A stretch of 64,000 nt of DNA. Source: Hyphomicrobium_A sp963782555 (GTDB lineage: Bacteria; Pseudomonadota; Alphaproteobacteria; Rhizobiales; Hyphomicrobiaceae). Of the stretch, positions 24,976 to 33,760 are shown piece after piece. The stretch spans positions 558,001 to 622,000 of the forward strand of contig CAWAKB010000004.1 in NCBI GenBank assembly GCA_963782555.1, written 5' to 3'. The notes below the pieces were generated by a model. It worked only from the letters and a program-made list of their open reading frames with translations, ran no database searches and was not told the DNA's origin. A program made the translations under genes and the position numbers. The stretch's first letter is position 1. Each line of letters starts with the position of its first letter.

Positions 24976-26721
24976 ATGCAAGAGCCTGGAACGTCATTCG
25001 TGATGCACGGGTTTTCGCAACAACCGGATACCTCCATTGCGGCTCTTCGTGTGTGGGTGTGCGGCGCCCGCGGTGACGGAGTCTCGACGCTCGCCGCCCG
25101 CTTGAGCGATTGCAGCGCATTCACCGTCACCGAGGCACCCACAGACGATCAGGACCGCGCGGCACTCGCTAGCTCTCCTTTCGATCTGTGCGTCGTCGTC
25201 GTCGATGCCCGCAAGGGGCTGACGACAGAAGCGCGGCGTGAGGCGGCGATCGCCTGCACGATCGGCGTGCGCCATCTCGTGCTCGCCGTGAACAAGCTCG
25301 ATCTTGCCCGATGGGACGCCAACGCCTTTGCCGCGGCAACCGCGCCATTCCAGACCTATGCCGCCCATTTCGATCTCGCGTCGGTGCGCGCGATCCCGCT
25401 CTCGGCACTTGGCGGCGACAATGTCGCCGACCGCTCCGCCAACACGCCCTGGTACGAAGGCCCGACACTGCTTGCATATCTGCAGGGGCTCGAGGTCGAT
25501 CCCGGCGCCGCCGAGCGCCCCTTGCGTGTTCCCATCCACGCCGTTTCGCGCCCCGATCCCGACACCCGGCACTATCAGGGTACGATTGCGAGCGGAACGC
25601 TGCGCCGCGGCGACACCGTGCAAGTGGCGGTCTCCGGCGTCGCCAGCACCGTCGACCACATGCTGGTTGACGGGCGGGCGCGCGAGGAGGCCCGCGCGGG
25701 AGACGACGTCGCCGTTGCACTTTCCTCCCACATCGACGTCGCCAGTGGAGACGTCCTGGTCCACCCGGAGCACCGCCCACAGGTCGCCGAGCAGCTCGCC
25801 GCCCACCTCGCGTGGCTTTCCGACGAGCCGCTGCTGCCGGGGCGCGACTATTCGTTGAAGCTCAGAACGCGGACCGTCACGGCCAGCGTCACCGCCGTGA
25901 AGTACCGCCTCGACGTCGATACGCTGCGGCACGACGCGGCCCGCACGCTGGCGCGCAACGAGATCGGCGCGTGCACGATCGCGGCTGCGGCGCCGATTGC
26001 CGTCGACGACTTCGCCGACTTCCCCCAATCGGGACGCTTCCTGCTGTGCGAGCGCTACAGCGACGCCATCCTCGCCGCAGGCACCATCGACTTCGCGCTG
26101 CGGCGCGGGGTCAATGTCCATCCGCAGCCGCTGGCGGTGAGCAAGGGCGTGCGCGCCTCCCTCAAGGCGCAAGCTCCCTGCATCGTGTGGTTCACCGGAC
26201 TGTCGGGTGCCGGCAAGTCCACCATTGCCAACCTCGTCGAGGGGGAGCTTGCCGCGCGCGGCTTTCATACCTATCTGCTCGACGGCGACAACGTGCGTCA
26301 CGGCCTCAACAAGGATCTGGGCTTCACGGCAGCCGACCGCGTCGAGAACGTGCGCCGCGTGGGGGAGGTGGCGAAGCTCTTCGTCGACGCCGGCCTGATT
26401 GTGTTGTGCTCGTTCATCTCGCCCTTCCGCGCCGAGCGCGCGGCCGTGAGGGAGCTTGTCGATGGGGCGGAGTTCATCGAGGTCTACGTCAGGGCGCCAC
26501 TTGAGGTATGCGAAACCCGCGATCCAAAGGGGCTCTACGCCAAGAGCCGCGCCGGACGGCTGCCTAACTTCACAGGCATTGATTCGCCCTATGAGCCACC
26601 CGACGAACCCGATCTCGTGCTCGACACCGATTCGACTGCCGCCGACGCGCTTGCCGACCGCGTCACATCCCTTCTCGAAGCGCGCGGAATTGTCGCTCCA
26701 ACACCACCTAAGCCGCGCTAA
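24976..26721 (+). CDS. CysNC-like fusion: eroded ATP-sulfurylase GTPase domain + intact APS kinase
   Basis: 581 residues. Residues ~385-570 are a complete APS kinase: P-loop GLSGAGKST, DGDNVRHGLNKDLGF, SFISPFRAER, DPKGLYAKSRAG and FTGIDSPYEPP. It should phosphorylate adenylylsulfate to PAPS, the sulfate donor. Residues ~20-380 resemble CysN but the GTPase core is damaged: the P-loop reads CGARGDGVST without the essential Lys, and the switch I/II region with DTPGHEQY is missing, roughly 50 residues; only NKLDL (guanine motif) and the beta-barrel domains remain. No cysD is adjacent. In this glycan island it may support sulfation, as NodQ does, but no sulfotransferase was recognised. ATG 24976; 25003 is possible. 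Confidence 0.82.
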   Translation: MQEPGTSFVMHGFSQQPDTSIAALRVWVCGARGDGVSTLAARLSDCSAFTVTEAPTDDQDRAALASSPFDLCVVVVDARKGLTTEARREAAIACTIGVRHLVLAVNKLDLARWDANAFAAATAPFQTYAAHFDLASVRAIPLSALGGDNVADRSANTPWYEGPTLLAYLQGLEVDPGAAERPLRVPIHAVSRPDPDTRHYQGTIASGTLRRGDTVQVAVSGVASTVDHMLVDGRAREEARAGDDVAVALSSHIDVASGDVLVHPEHRPQVAEQLAAHLAWLSDEPLLPGRDYSLKLRTRTVTASVTAVKYRLDVDTLRHDAARTLARNEIGACTIAAAAPIAVDDFADFPQSGRFLLCERYSDAILAAGTIDFALRRGVNVHPQPLAVSKGVRASLKAQAPCIVWFTGLSGAGKSTIANLVEGELAARGFHTYLLDGDNVRHGLNKDLGFTAADRVENVRRVGEVAKLFVDAGLIVLCSFISPFRAERAAVRELVDGAEFIEVYVRAPLEVCETRDPKGLYAKSRAGRLPNFTGIDSPYEPPDEPDLVLDTDSTAADALADRVTSLLEARGIVAPTPPKPR

Positions 26722-26872
26722 TTGCCGCCCAACGAACATGCTGTATCGCGTCCCGTGCCTACCGCTAGAGCACGCGTGGCGGATTGAGCACATTCCAGAA
26801 ATATGTGGAGACCCCGATCCCATAACTGGCGATGTTTGGGTAAAATTCGGCAGGGCAAGGGGTTTGCTATCG

Positions 26873-27295
26873 ATGGCGGCAGTTCGGCTGGCTGGCAATC
26901 GGGTGAGGGCGGTCGCCCCTATTTGTGCGCTCGCGTTCGCCTTGTCTGCGTGCTCCACGATGCAGGACCTCGCCGGCATCGAGCACCCCGGATACCAGAA
27001 GAACGGGAGCTACGTGCTCACCTCACAAGATCAGGGGATGGGCTGCCGTGCGCTGGAGGAGCGCTCGCGGGGCCTCCAGGAGCAGATGCAGACACTGTCG
27101 GAGCGCGCGGTGCAAGAGATGCAGCAGGTCCCCGGCACGATCGCGACGGCGTGGGGTCGCCTCGTCGGCTCTCCAGACCAGGGCGTGCCGGCCGTCGCGG
27201 AGTACAACGAGGCGCGCGCGGAGTCGACTGCGTTGAATCGGACGCTTGCGCGCAAGGGCTGCAGCGAGACCGATACAGCCTCGATAAAGCGCTGA
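26873..27295 (+). CDS. Small lipoprotein, hypothetical
   Basis: A 140-residue predicted lipoprotein. Signal peptide with lipobox FALSAC (Cys ~28) after a basic start (MAAVRLAGNRVRAVAP). The mature part has a helical segment (CRALEERSRGLQEQMQTLSE) that may be coiled coil, then WGRLVGSPDQGVPA and a late Cys. Cys pairs at GMGCRA and ARKGCSE could form a disulfide. No family recognised. The frame is open further upstream, but ATG 26873 gives the lipoprotein signal. Convergent with the ligase gene, 30 bases away. Confidence 0.65.
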   Translation: MAAVRLAGNRVRAVAPICALAFALSACSTMQDLAGIEHPGYQKNGSYVLTSQDQGMGCRALEERSRGLQEQMQTLSERAVQEMQQVPGTIATAWGRLVGSPDQGVPAVAEYNEARAESTALNRTLARKGCSETDTASIKR

Positions 27296-27325
27296 CGCTC
27301 CTTCCACGTTCCCAAGATCAGGCTT

Positions 27326-28690
27326 TCAGGCCCGCGCGGCTGCTTCGTGCTCTGGCGCGGGTGACGTAATCGGCCTGTCGGGTCCGTTGCGTCCCACCAG
27401 CAGTCCGGCGCCCAGCGCGAAGAGGGCGGCGGTAAATCCGAACATGCAGACGAACCAGATCTGCCACATGCCGTAGCTGCAGGCCGCCATGGCGGCAGCG
27501 GATACGAACGTGGCGTAGGCGTAAGGCTGCAGCGGCCGCGCCAACGACCGGATCGCCTGTAACAGCGCAAGACCAGCGAGGGTTAGAAGCGATGCGCCGA
27601 TGAGGCCGAGTTCGAACCACGTTTGCAGATAGACGCTGTGCGAATGGACCGAGAGCGTTCGCCGGAAGCTCTCGTCGGGATACGCCGCCCAGTGCTGCTC
27701 GAGCTGGGGACCAAGCACGTAGGTCGTTCTCGCGCCCACGCCCAGCAGCGGCGCCTTCAAAACCTGCTCTGCGGTATAGTTCCAGATGATGACACGATGG
27801 CGCGCCGAATTCGGCAGCCAGGACGCGTTGTGCAAATCGAGCCTATGCATGATCAGAGCCGAGGGCAGCACGGCGAGGCAAGCGATCACCCATCCGGTTG
27901 CCACGATCCGACCGGTGAAGCGCACGCTCACGAACGCACCGCCGAACGCGGCCAGCGCTACAAGGTAGGCAAGCTTCGAGGATTCGTGCTTGGAGAGCAT
28001 GATCACCACACCGGCGAGAAGAACGGTGAGGCAAGCCACGATCAATCCTGGGCGCCGCCTCAAGGTGCCTCTCACGGCCATGACGGCAGGCCAGAGGAAC
28101 AGTGCGACGGGGACCATGTTGCGCGTGAGATCCTCAGGCGAGATGAACGTCAGCTTCTTGCCGGACCATCCGTAGTACTCGACGTGCGGCAGGTCGGTGG
28201 GATGGAGGCCAAGCGCGTTGTAGACCCAGAGCTTGATGCTCTGCCCGCCCACAAGCTCGATGAAAAGGTAGGTGATACCCACGAGAAGGCCGATCCACAG
28301 CCCCTCGCCCATGTGCAGGAGATTGGGGCGCCCCTCATCGGCGAGGAGCTGCGTCAGCGCAAGCGTGCCGGCCGCGACCAGGATCGCCAGCGACGTTTCC
28401 AGAAACGAGGTTGCGGGCGCGATCGCCCAGCTCGCGCTGGCGAACGCATACAGGAGGAAAATGGCGACGTGCGCTGACACCGGTCCGCGCTGTGGCACGG
28501 CGCGGTCGAGCTCGCCGCGCCCCGCTGCCGCCGCAAGGAAACCGGCAACGGCCACGGCGAAAAGAAACGGCAGCGTGCGCGCTGAGACCATTGCGGCCAC
28601 GACGGCCGCCGCCAGGATCGAGCCGAGGAGGACGCCGCGGCTGCGGGCGGACAGCGGATATCGGCCCCTGTCGAGATCGTGCGAGAACAT
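27326..28690 (-). CDS. O-antigen ligase / polymerase family membrane protein (Wzy/WaaL type)
   Basis: A 454-residue integral membrane protein with ~10-12 hydrophobic helices and a large periplasmic loop (~residues 285-350) containing ARHRVIIWNYTAEQVLKAPL, GVGARTTYVLG and SVHSHSVYLQTWFELGLIG, the Wzy_C family signature with its His-x-His-containing segment. It should ligate or polymerise undecaprenyl-linked glycan repeats in the periplasm. Ligase and polymerase cannot be told apart from sequence. ATG 28690. It is the only such enzyme found in the island. Confidence 0.85.
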   Translation of the reverse strand: MFSHDLDRGRYPLSARSRGVLLGSILAAAVVAAMVSARTLPFLFAVAVAGFLAAAAGRGELDRAVPQRGPVSAHVAIFLLYAFASASWAIAPATSFLETSLAILVAAGTLALTQLLADEGRPNLLHMGEGLWIGLLVGITYLFIELVGGQSIKLWVYNALGLHPTDLPHVEYYGWSGKKLTFISPEDLTRNMVPVALFLWPAVMAVRGTLRRRPGLIVACLTVLLAGVVIMLSKHESSKLAYLVALAAFGGAFVSVRFTGRIVATGWVIACLAVLPSALIMHRLDLHNASWLPNSARHRVIIWNYTAEQVLKAPLLGVGARTTYVLGPQLEQHWAAYPDESFRRTLSVHSHSVYLQTWFELGLIGASLLTLAGLALLQAIRSLARPLQPYAYATFVSAAAMAACSYGMWQIWFVCMFGFTAALFALGAGLLVGRNGPDRPITSPAPEHEAAARA

Positions 28691-28828
28691 TTTTCCCCCT
28701 GGGATCGCTCGGGGCGCGCGAACGTGCCTCGCCGAGCCTAGGTTGGCCGCCGTCCAAACTCAATCGATCTCGGAAGCGCGGTGGACAACTCGCGGATTAC
28801 CCTCGCGCAGAGGTGGTCGGTGCTCCGC

Positions 28829-29395
28829 TTAAGCGGCGCGATCCCTGCCGCCCGTCTGCGCCGGGCGATGCTCCGAAGCCAAAGCGAAGGGGACGCACTC
28901 CAGCGCGGGTTTGTTGCGGCCCATGCAGTTCAGCGCCGCCAGCATGCGACCCTCGCGGCGCATGAGGTCGTCGGCATGCGCGACGAACAAGCGGTTCGGC
29001 ATCGCCGTATCGGACGACCGCCGCAAGGCCCGCGCGATCGTCTCCTCGGACGCGTGCGGGTTGAGCGCGCACAAGGTGATGAATGCGGCAGCCGTCGAGC
29101 GGCTGATCCCCGCAAAGCAATGGACCAACAACGGCGCCTTTCTGTTCCAGCCGTGCACGAAGTCGAGCAACTGCACGACATGCTCCCGGCTGGGCGGCCT
29201 GGCGGCCGGCTGCGTCTCGGTGATGTCGTGCATGTCGAGCTTGAGGTGGCGATCGCGAGCGATCGCCTCCGGCGTCGGCGGCAGCAAATCGACGTTGATG
29301 GCGCTCACGAGATGACTGGCGCCGATGTCCTCGGCCACGTCCGCGACGTGCGCCAGGGCGCAAACATAAACGGAGGCCGGTCTTTTGACTGTCAT
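28829..29395 (-). CDS. Dual-specificity/tyrosine phosphatase-like protein
   Basis: A cytosolic 188-residue phosphatase with the P-loop HCFAGISRS (CxxGxSR; catalytic Cys ~93) and a plausible general acid in the upstream loop (KLDMHDI). Bacterial members are often annotated as tyrosine phosphatase family or protein-tyrosine phosphatase-like. Its place between the ligase and asparagine synthase genes suggests control of glycan assembly, but no bacterial tyrosine kinase (Wzc type) was seen in the window. The last ~30 residues are polar and probably disordered. Confidence 0.8.
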   Translation of the reverse strand: MTVKRPASVYVCALAHVADVAEDIGASHLVSAINVDLLPPTPEAIARDRHLKLDMHDITETQPAARPPSREHVVQLLDFVHGWNRKAPLLVHCFAGISRSTAAAFITLCALNPHASEETIARALRRSSDTAMPNRLFVAHADDLMRREGRMLAALNCMGRNKPALECVPFALASEHRPAQTGGRDRAA

Positions 29396-29667
29396 GATTC
29401 CTCACGCTCGAGGCTACGCGGATCAGGGCCGAATGGCAGACAACGATGACCGTTTCAAGAATGCGCGCGGATGGCCAGTTAAATCGGGGCCTGCGACAAG
29501 GCAGCTTCATTAATCGGACACTTTGAGCCGCTCTTTAACCGAGATCGCGGCCACGAGCGCCGCTACGGCCCGCGACACCGCCCGCAACCCCAAATTGCTG
29601 TGGGCAAGGTGCCTCGAGGGGCCCCGCCAGATTGCCAATACCCCTCAACCTCTTTAGCGACCATTTG

Positions 29668-31659
29668 ATGTGCGGAATTGCGGGGTTCATCGGCAGCGGG
29701 CGCCACGAGGGGCGAGCGGAGCTCGTTGCGCGGCACATGGCCGACGCCATCGCCCGGCGCGGCCCCGATGACCACGGCGTCTGGGCGGACCCGGGCGCCG
29801 GCGTGGCGCTCGCACACCGCAGGCTCTCAATCCTCGACCTGACGCCCGCGGGGCACCAGCCCATGCTCGACCGCTCGGGTCGCTTCGTCCTCACCTTCAA
29901 CGGCGAGATTTACAATCACGCAGATTTGCGCGCCGAGTTGGAGCGGCAGGGCGCCGCACCGCAGTGGCGTAGCCACTGCGACACCGAGGTGCTGTTGGAG
30001 GCAATCGGCGCGTGGGGCGTGCGCCCGGCGCTGGAACGGTCGGTCGGCATGTTCGCCTTTGCGCTTTGGGATAAGCGCGAGCGCACGCTCGTGCTGGCGC
30101 GCGACCGCCTCGGCGAGAAGCCGCTCTACTACGGTTGGGCGGGCCCGAGCTTTTTGTTCGGCTCGGAGCTGTCCGCGCTCGCAGCCCATCCCGACTGGAC
30201 CGGAGAGATCGACCGCAACGCGCTCGGCCTGCTGGTGCGGCTCAACTACGTGCCGGCGCCACATGCGATCTACAAAGGCATCCGCAAGCTCCGCCCCGGC
30301 ACATATTTCGTCCTCAAGGCCGGCGCCCGCGAAGGATCGAGCGAGACCTACTGGGATGCCGCCGAGGTTGCTGCGGATGGCGCGCGCAATCCCTTTACCG
30401 GCAGCCCCGATGAAGCCGTAGAGCACACCGACGCGCTCATCCGCCAATCGCTGCAAGGCCAGATGATGGCGGATGTGCCGCTCGGAGCCTTCCTTTCGGG
30501 CGGCATCGATTCCTCCACCGTCGTCGCGCTGATGCAGGCGATGAGCCCGCGCGCGGTGCGCACGTTCTCCATCGGCTTCAACGAGCCGGGCTACGACGAG
30601 GCCCCCCACGCAAAGGCCGTCGCGCGCCACCTCGGTACCGACCACACCGAGCTCTACGTCACCATGAAGGAGGCGATGGCGGTGGTGCCGCAACTGCCGT
30701 CGCTCTACAGCGAGCCCTTCGCCGACGTGTCGCAGATCCCTACCTTTTTCGTCTCCGAGCTGGCGCGGCGCTCGGTGACGGTGGCGCTCTCCGGCGACGG
30801 CGGCGACGAGCTGTTCTCCGGCTACACGCGCTACGCGATCGGCGACCGGCTGTGGCGCATCCTCTCCAAGGTTCCGCTGGGCGCCAGGCGTAGCGCCGCC
30901 GCGCTGCTCAGAAACGTCCCGGCCAAACGCTGGGACGAGATCCTTAGAGGCCCCATGCGCCTCCTGCCGCAGCGGACGCGGCCCCGCCTTGTCGGCGACA
31001 AGCTCAACAAGGCGGCGGGCATCATCGGCTTGGAGAGCGCTGACGAAATCTACGGGGCGCTGACCTCGTTATGGCGGGACCCAGCCGGTGTCGTCGTCGG
31101 CGCGACCGAGACCGAGACGCCGGGCGCGAGCGCGGATCTCGACGACCCGGTGCGGCGCATGATGCACCAAGACCTCGTCGGCTACCTGCCCGACGACATC
31201 CTGGTGAAGGTCGATCGCGCCTCCATGGCGGTGGGGCTCGAAGCGCGCGTGCCGCTGCTTGACCACCGCCTCGTCGAATTCACATGGTCCCTGCCGCTCG
31301 GCTTTTTGCGCCGGCAGGGCCGCGCCAAGTGGCCGCTGCGCTCGATCCTCGACCGCCATGTGCCCAAGAGCCTCACCGAGCGGCCAAAAATGGGCTTCGG
31401 TGTGCCGATCGACAGCTGGCTGCGGGGCGGCTTGCGCGATTGGGCGGAGAGCCTGCTCGATCCTCGCCGTCTGGCCGAGGAGGGCCTTTTTCACCCCGAG
31501 CCGATCCGCGCCGCGTGGCAAGCGCACCTCGAAGGTCATCGCAACATGCAATACCAGCTGTGGAGCGTGCTCATGTTCCAGGCCTGGAACGAAGAGAGCC
31601 GCGCCGCCCGCGCGACCACACCCCGGCGCCTGATGGCCGCTGAATCCGCGAGGGTCTGA
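29668..31659 (+). CDS. asnB: Glutamine-hydrolysing asparagine synthase
   Basis: Start ATG 29668 places the catalytic cysteine at position 2 (MCGIAGFIG), required for the N-terminal nucleophile glutaminase; upstream in-frame starts are excluded for that reason. 663 residues. Glutaminase domain: LAHRRLSILDL, TFNGEIYNH, and CDTEVLLEA. Synthetase domain: ATP-binding LSGGIDSSTVVALM and SGDGGDELFSGYTRYA. It converts aspartate to asparagine using glutamine amide. Copies in exopolysaccharide islands may instead amidate a sugar acid or peptide substituent (inference). One base separates its stop from the next ATG, so the two are an operon. Confidence 0.93.
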   Translation: MCGIAGFIGSGRHEGRAELVARHMADAIARRGPDDHGVWADPGAGVALAHRRLSILDLTPAGHQPMLDRSGRFVLTFNGEIYNHADLRAELERQGAAPQWRSHCDTEVLLEAIGAWGVRPALERSVGMFAFALWDKRERTLVLARDRLGEKPLYYGWAGPSFLFGSELSALAAHPDWTGEIDRNALGLLVRLNYVPAPHAIYKGIRKLRPGTYFVLKAGAREGSSETYWDAAEVAADGARNPFTGSPDEAVEHTDALIRQSLQGQMMADVPLGAFLSGGIDSSTVVALMQAMSPRAVRTFSIGFNEPGYDEAPHAKAVARHLGTDHTELYVTMKEAMAVVPQLPSLYSEPFADVSQIPTFFVSELARRSVTVALSGDGGDELFSGYTRYAIGDRLWRILSKVPLGARRSAAALLRNVPAKRWDEILRGPMRLLPQRTRPRLVGDKLNKAAGIIGLESADEIYGALTSLWRDPAGVVVGATETETPGASADLDDPVRRMMHQDLVGYLPDDILVKVDRASMAVGLEARVPLLDHRLVEFTWSLPLGFLRRQGRAKWPLRSILDRHVPKSLTERPKMGFGVPIDSWLRGGLRDWAESLLDPRRLAEEGLFHPEPIRAAWQAHLEGHRNMQYQLWSVLMFQAWNEESRAARATTPRRLMAAESARV

Positions 31660-31660
31660 C

Positions 31661-32854
31661 ATGACACCCCGACCAAAGCTGCTCTACCTGGTATCCGAGG
31701 ACTGGTACTTCGTCTCGCACCGACTCTCTCTCGCCTTCGCGGCCAAGGAGGCGGGCTTCGATGTCGCGGTCGCCACACGCGTTACCGATCACGGCGATGA
31801 GATCCGGGACGCGGGCCTCAACCTTATCCCCATCAAGCTTGCGCGCTCGGGGCTCAATCCCGTGCACGAGGTAAGCACGCTCTCCGAGCTCAATGCCGTG
31901 TTTGCACGCGAGAAGCCCGACCTCGTGCACAACGTGGCGCTCAAGCCTGTCATCTACGGCGCGTGGGCCGCGCGCAAGGCCGGCGCCAAAGGCATCGTCA
32001 ACGCGCTGATGGGCCTCGGCTGGGTGTTCAGCTCCGATAGCCTCAAGGCGCGCGCCTTGCGGCCTCTCGTGCGGCGCGCGCTGCGCCAGGCGCTGTCGGC
32101 GCCGGGCACGCGCACCATCGTGCAGAACGCCGACGACGCGGCGCTCATCGCCAATCAGCAGCTGGCCCGGCGCGACAGCATTCGCCTCATTCGCGGCTCC
32201 GGCGTCAATCCGGCCGAGTACGCAGCCGAGGACGCCGCCGTCGACGTTCCCTTGGTCGTGCTGCCGGCACGGCTTCTCATCGCCAAAGGCGTGCGCGAAT
32301 TCATTGCGGCCGCGGCCCTGCTCAAAGCCGAAGGCGTAAAAGCCCGCTTTGCGCTCGTGGGCGAGCCCGATACCGACAACCCCGCCGCCATTTCGCACGA
32401 GGAGATCCTAAACGCCGTGGTGGCCGGCGACGTCGAGCACTGGGGATGGCGCACCGACATGCCGGAGGTCTTCGCCGAGGCGAGCCTCGTCTGCCTGCCG
32501 ACGTTCTACGGCGAAGGCGTGCCGAAGGCGCTCATCGAGGCGGCGGCCGCCGCGCGCGCGATCGTTGCCACCGACGTCCCCGGCTGCCGCGAGATCGTGC
32601 GGCCGGGCGAGAACGGCTGGCTCGTGCCGCCGCGCAACGTGGAGGCGCTGGCGACTGCAATGCGCCAAGCCATCGCGCAGCCGGGCCTGTGCGCCGAGTT
32701 CGGCGCTCGCGGCCGGCGCATGGTCGAACGCGAGTTCTCGCTCGAGGCCGTCATCCGCGAGACGCTTGCCGTCTACAGCGAGCTCGTCGCCCTGCCGGCA
32801 GAGCGCGATTTCGACGACGCGACGAATGTCGTGCCGCTACGGCGCGCGAGCTAG
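31661..32854 (+). CDS. Glycosyltransferase family 4 (GT-B)
   Basis: A 397-residue cytosolic or peripheral membrane glycosyltransferase. N-domain begins KLLYLVSEDWYFVSHRLSLA; linker and donor domain include LPARLLIAKGVREFIAAAA, GWRTDMPEVFAEASLVCLP, and the GT4 motif FYGEGVPKALIEAAAAA (E-x7-E positions), then VPGCREIVRPGENGWLVPP. Similar to WcaL/CapM-like retaining transferases using UDP- or GDP-sugars. Translation follows asnB after one base. Its last 18 bases overlap the convergent epimerase gene. Confidence 0.9.
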   Translation: MTPRPKLLYLVSEDWYFVSHRLSLAFAAKEAGFDVAVATRVTDHGDEIRDAGLNLIPIKLARSGLNPVHEVSTLSELNAVFAREKPDLVHNVALKPVIYGAWAARKAGAKGIVNALMGLGWVFSSDSLKARALRPLVRRALRQALSAPGTRTIVQNADDAALIANQQLARRDSIRLIRGSGVNPAEYAAEDAAVDVPLVVLPARLLIAKGVREFIAAAALLKAEGVKARFALVGEPDTDNPAAISHEEILNAVVAGDVEHWGWRTDMPEVFAEASLVCLPTFYGEGVPKALIEAAAAARAIVATDVPGCREIVRPGENGWLVPPRNVEALATAMRQAIAQPGLCAEFGARGRRMVEREFSLEAVIRETLAVYSELVALPAERDFDDATNVVPLRRAS

Positions 32855-33760
32855 GCGCCCGAGCCCCGCTCTGGTGTCGGAATCGGGGCGCCAGCCGGCA
32901 GCCATCAGCTTTCCCGGATTGACCACCAGCGCGCCGCCGAGCCGCTCCCAGAGCTCGGGGTGGCCGCAGCGCTTCAGGCCCGTCTCGAACAGTGTCGGAG
33001 GCACGGGAAACAGCCGCGGACGCCGCCCGGCGCCACGCCGCAGCGCCGTCAGGATTTGGGCAACGCTGAGCGGCTCGGGGTCGGCGACGAGATACAGCTC
33101 GCCCGCCGCGGCATCGCTGCCCAACACGTGGGAGATCGCCGCGATGAGATTGTCGAGCCCGACCAGCGAGCGCCGGTTGGCAAAGCGTGCAAAAGGCAGC
33201 GGCCAGGGCGTCGCGGCGAGCCGAGTGAGGCGCGCAAGATTGCCCTTCACGCCGCATCCGTAGACCATCGCAGGCCGCAGGATCGTCCACGGCACCGCGC
33301 AGGCGCGCACAGCAAGCTCCGCCTGCAGCTTTGACCGGCCGTAGGCTTCGCTCGGGCGCGGCGCATCGGTCTCCTTCAGGATATGGGCCGCCGCCGCACC
33401 GCACTGGGCGCGCACCGACGACACGAGCACCAGCCGGCGCAGGCCGGCCCGCGCGCAAGCCGCGGCCAGCTCAGCCGTGGCGACATGATTGACGCGGTCA
33501 TAGACTGCCGCGTCGACGCCCGGGCCGACGTGGGCGATGCCGGCGAGGTGCACAACCGCATCGACGCCGGCCAGAAGCGGCGCCCAGTCGACCGTCCCCC
33601 TGAGGTCCGGGAGCGCGGCGATGTCTGCGCCTCTGGGCAACGACGCCTGCGCCGGGGCCCGCGTTGCGGCCCTGACCTGGCGCCCGTCCCGCAGAAGCGC
33701 CGCTGTGAGTGCGGCCCCGACAAAACCCGACGCGCCTGTTACGAGCACGCGCTCGCTCAC
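32837..33760 (-). CDS. NAD-dependent epimerase/dehydratase, UDP-sugar type
   Basis: Extended SDR of 307 residues. Rossmann start VLVTGASGFVGAALTAALL, VVHLAGIAHVG, catalytic YGRSK (in SEAYGRSKLQAEL), and WTILRPAMVYGCGVKGN. Members next to a polyprenyl-phosphate glycosyltransferase, as here, are often UDP-GlcNAc or UDP-QuiNAc 4-epimerase/reductase enzymes (WbpV-like). GTG at 33760 is used: it overlaps the stop of the upstream transferase as GTGA, giving translational coupling. The longer open frame upstream belongs to another gene's complement. Confidence 0.85.
   Translation of the reverse strand: MSERVLVTGASGFVGAALTAALLRDGRQVRAATRAPAQASLPRGADIAALPDLRGTVDWAPLLAGVDAVVHLAGIAHVGPGVDAAVYDRVNHVATAELAAACARAGLRRLVLVSSVRAQCGAAAAHILKETDAPRPSEAYGRSKLQAELAVRACAVPWTILRPAMVYGCGVKGNLARLTRLAATPWPLPFARFANRRSLVGLDNLIAAISHVLGSDAAAGELYLVADPEPLSVAQILTALRRGAGRRPRLFPVPPTLFETGLKRCGHPELWERLGGALVVNPGKLMAAGWRPDSDTRAGLGRLARAP

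Noticed and set aside
24976..26721. A Nod-factor sulfation gene (nodQ) indicating a symbiotic island
   Set aside because: No nodABC, nodP or nodH gene and no nod box seen; CysNC homologues also serve general sulfate activation and other sulfated glycans.
24994..26979. A 661-residue open frame on the minus strand opposite the CysNC-like gene
   Set aside because: High-GC shadow frame. The plus strand encodes recognisable APS kinase motifs, and the minus-strand sequence has none.
27031..27570. Minus-strand 179-residue frame overlapping the lipoprotein gene
   Set aside because: Lacks any family signature and overlaps both the lipoprotein gene and the O-antigen ligase gene.
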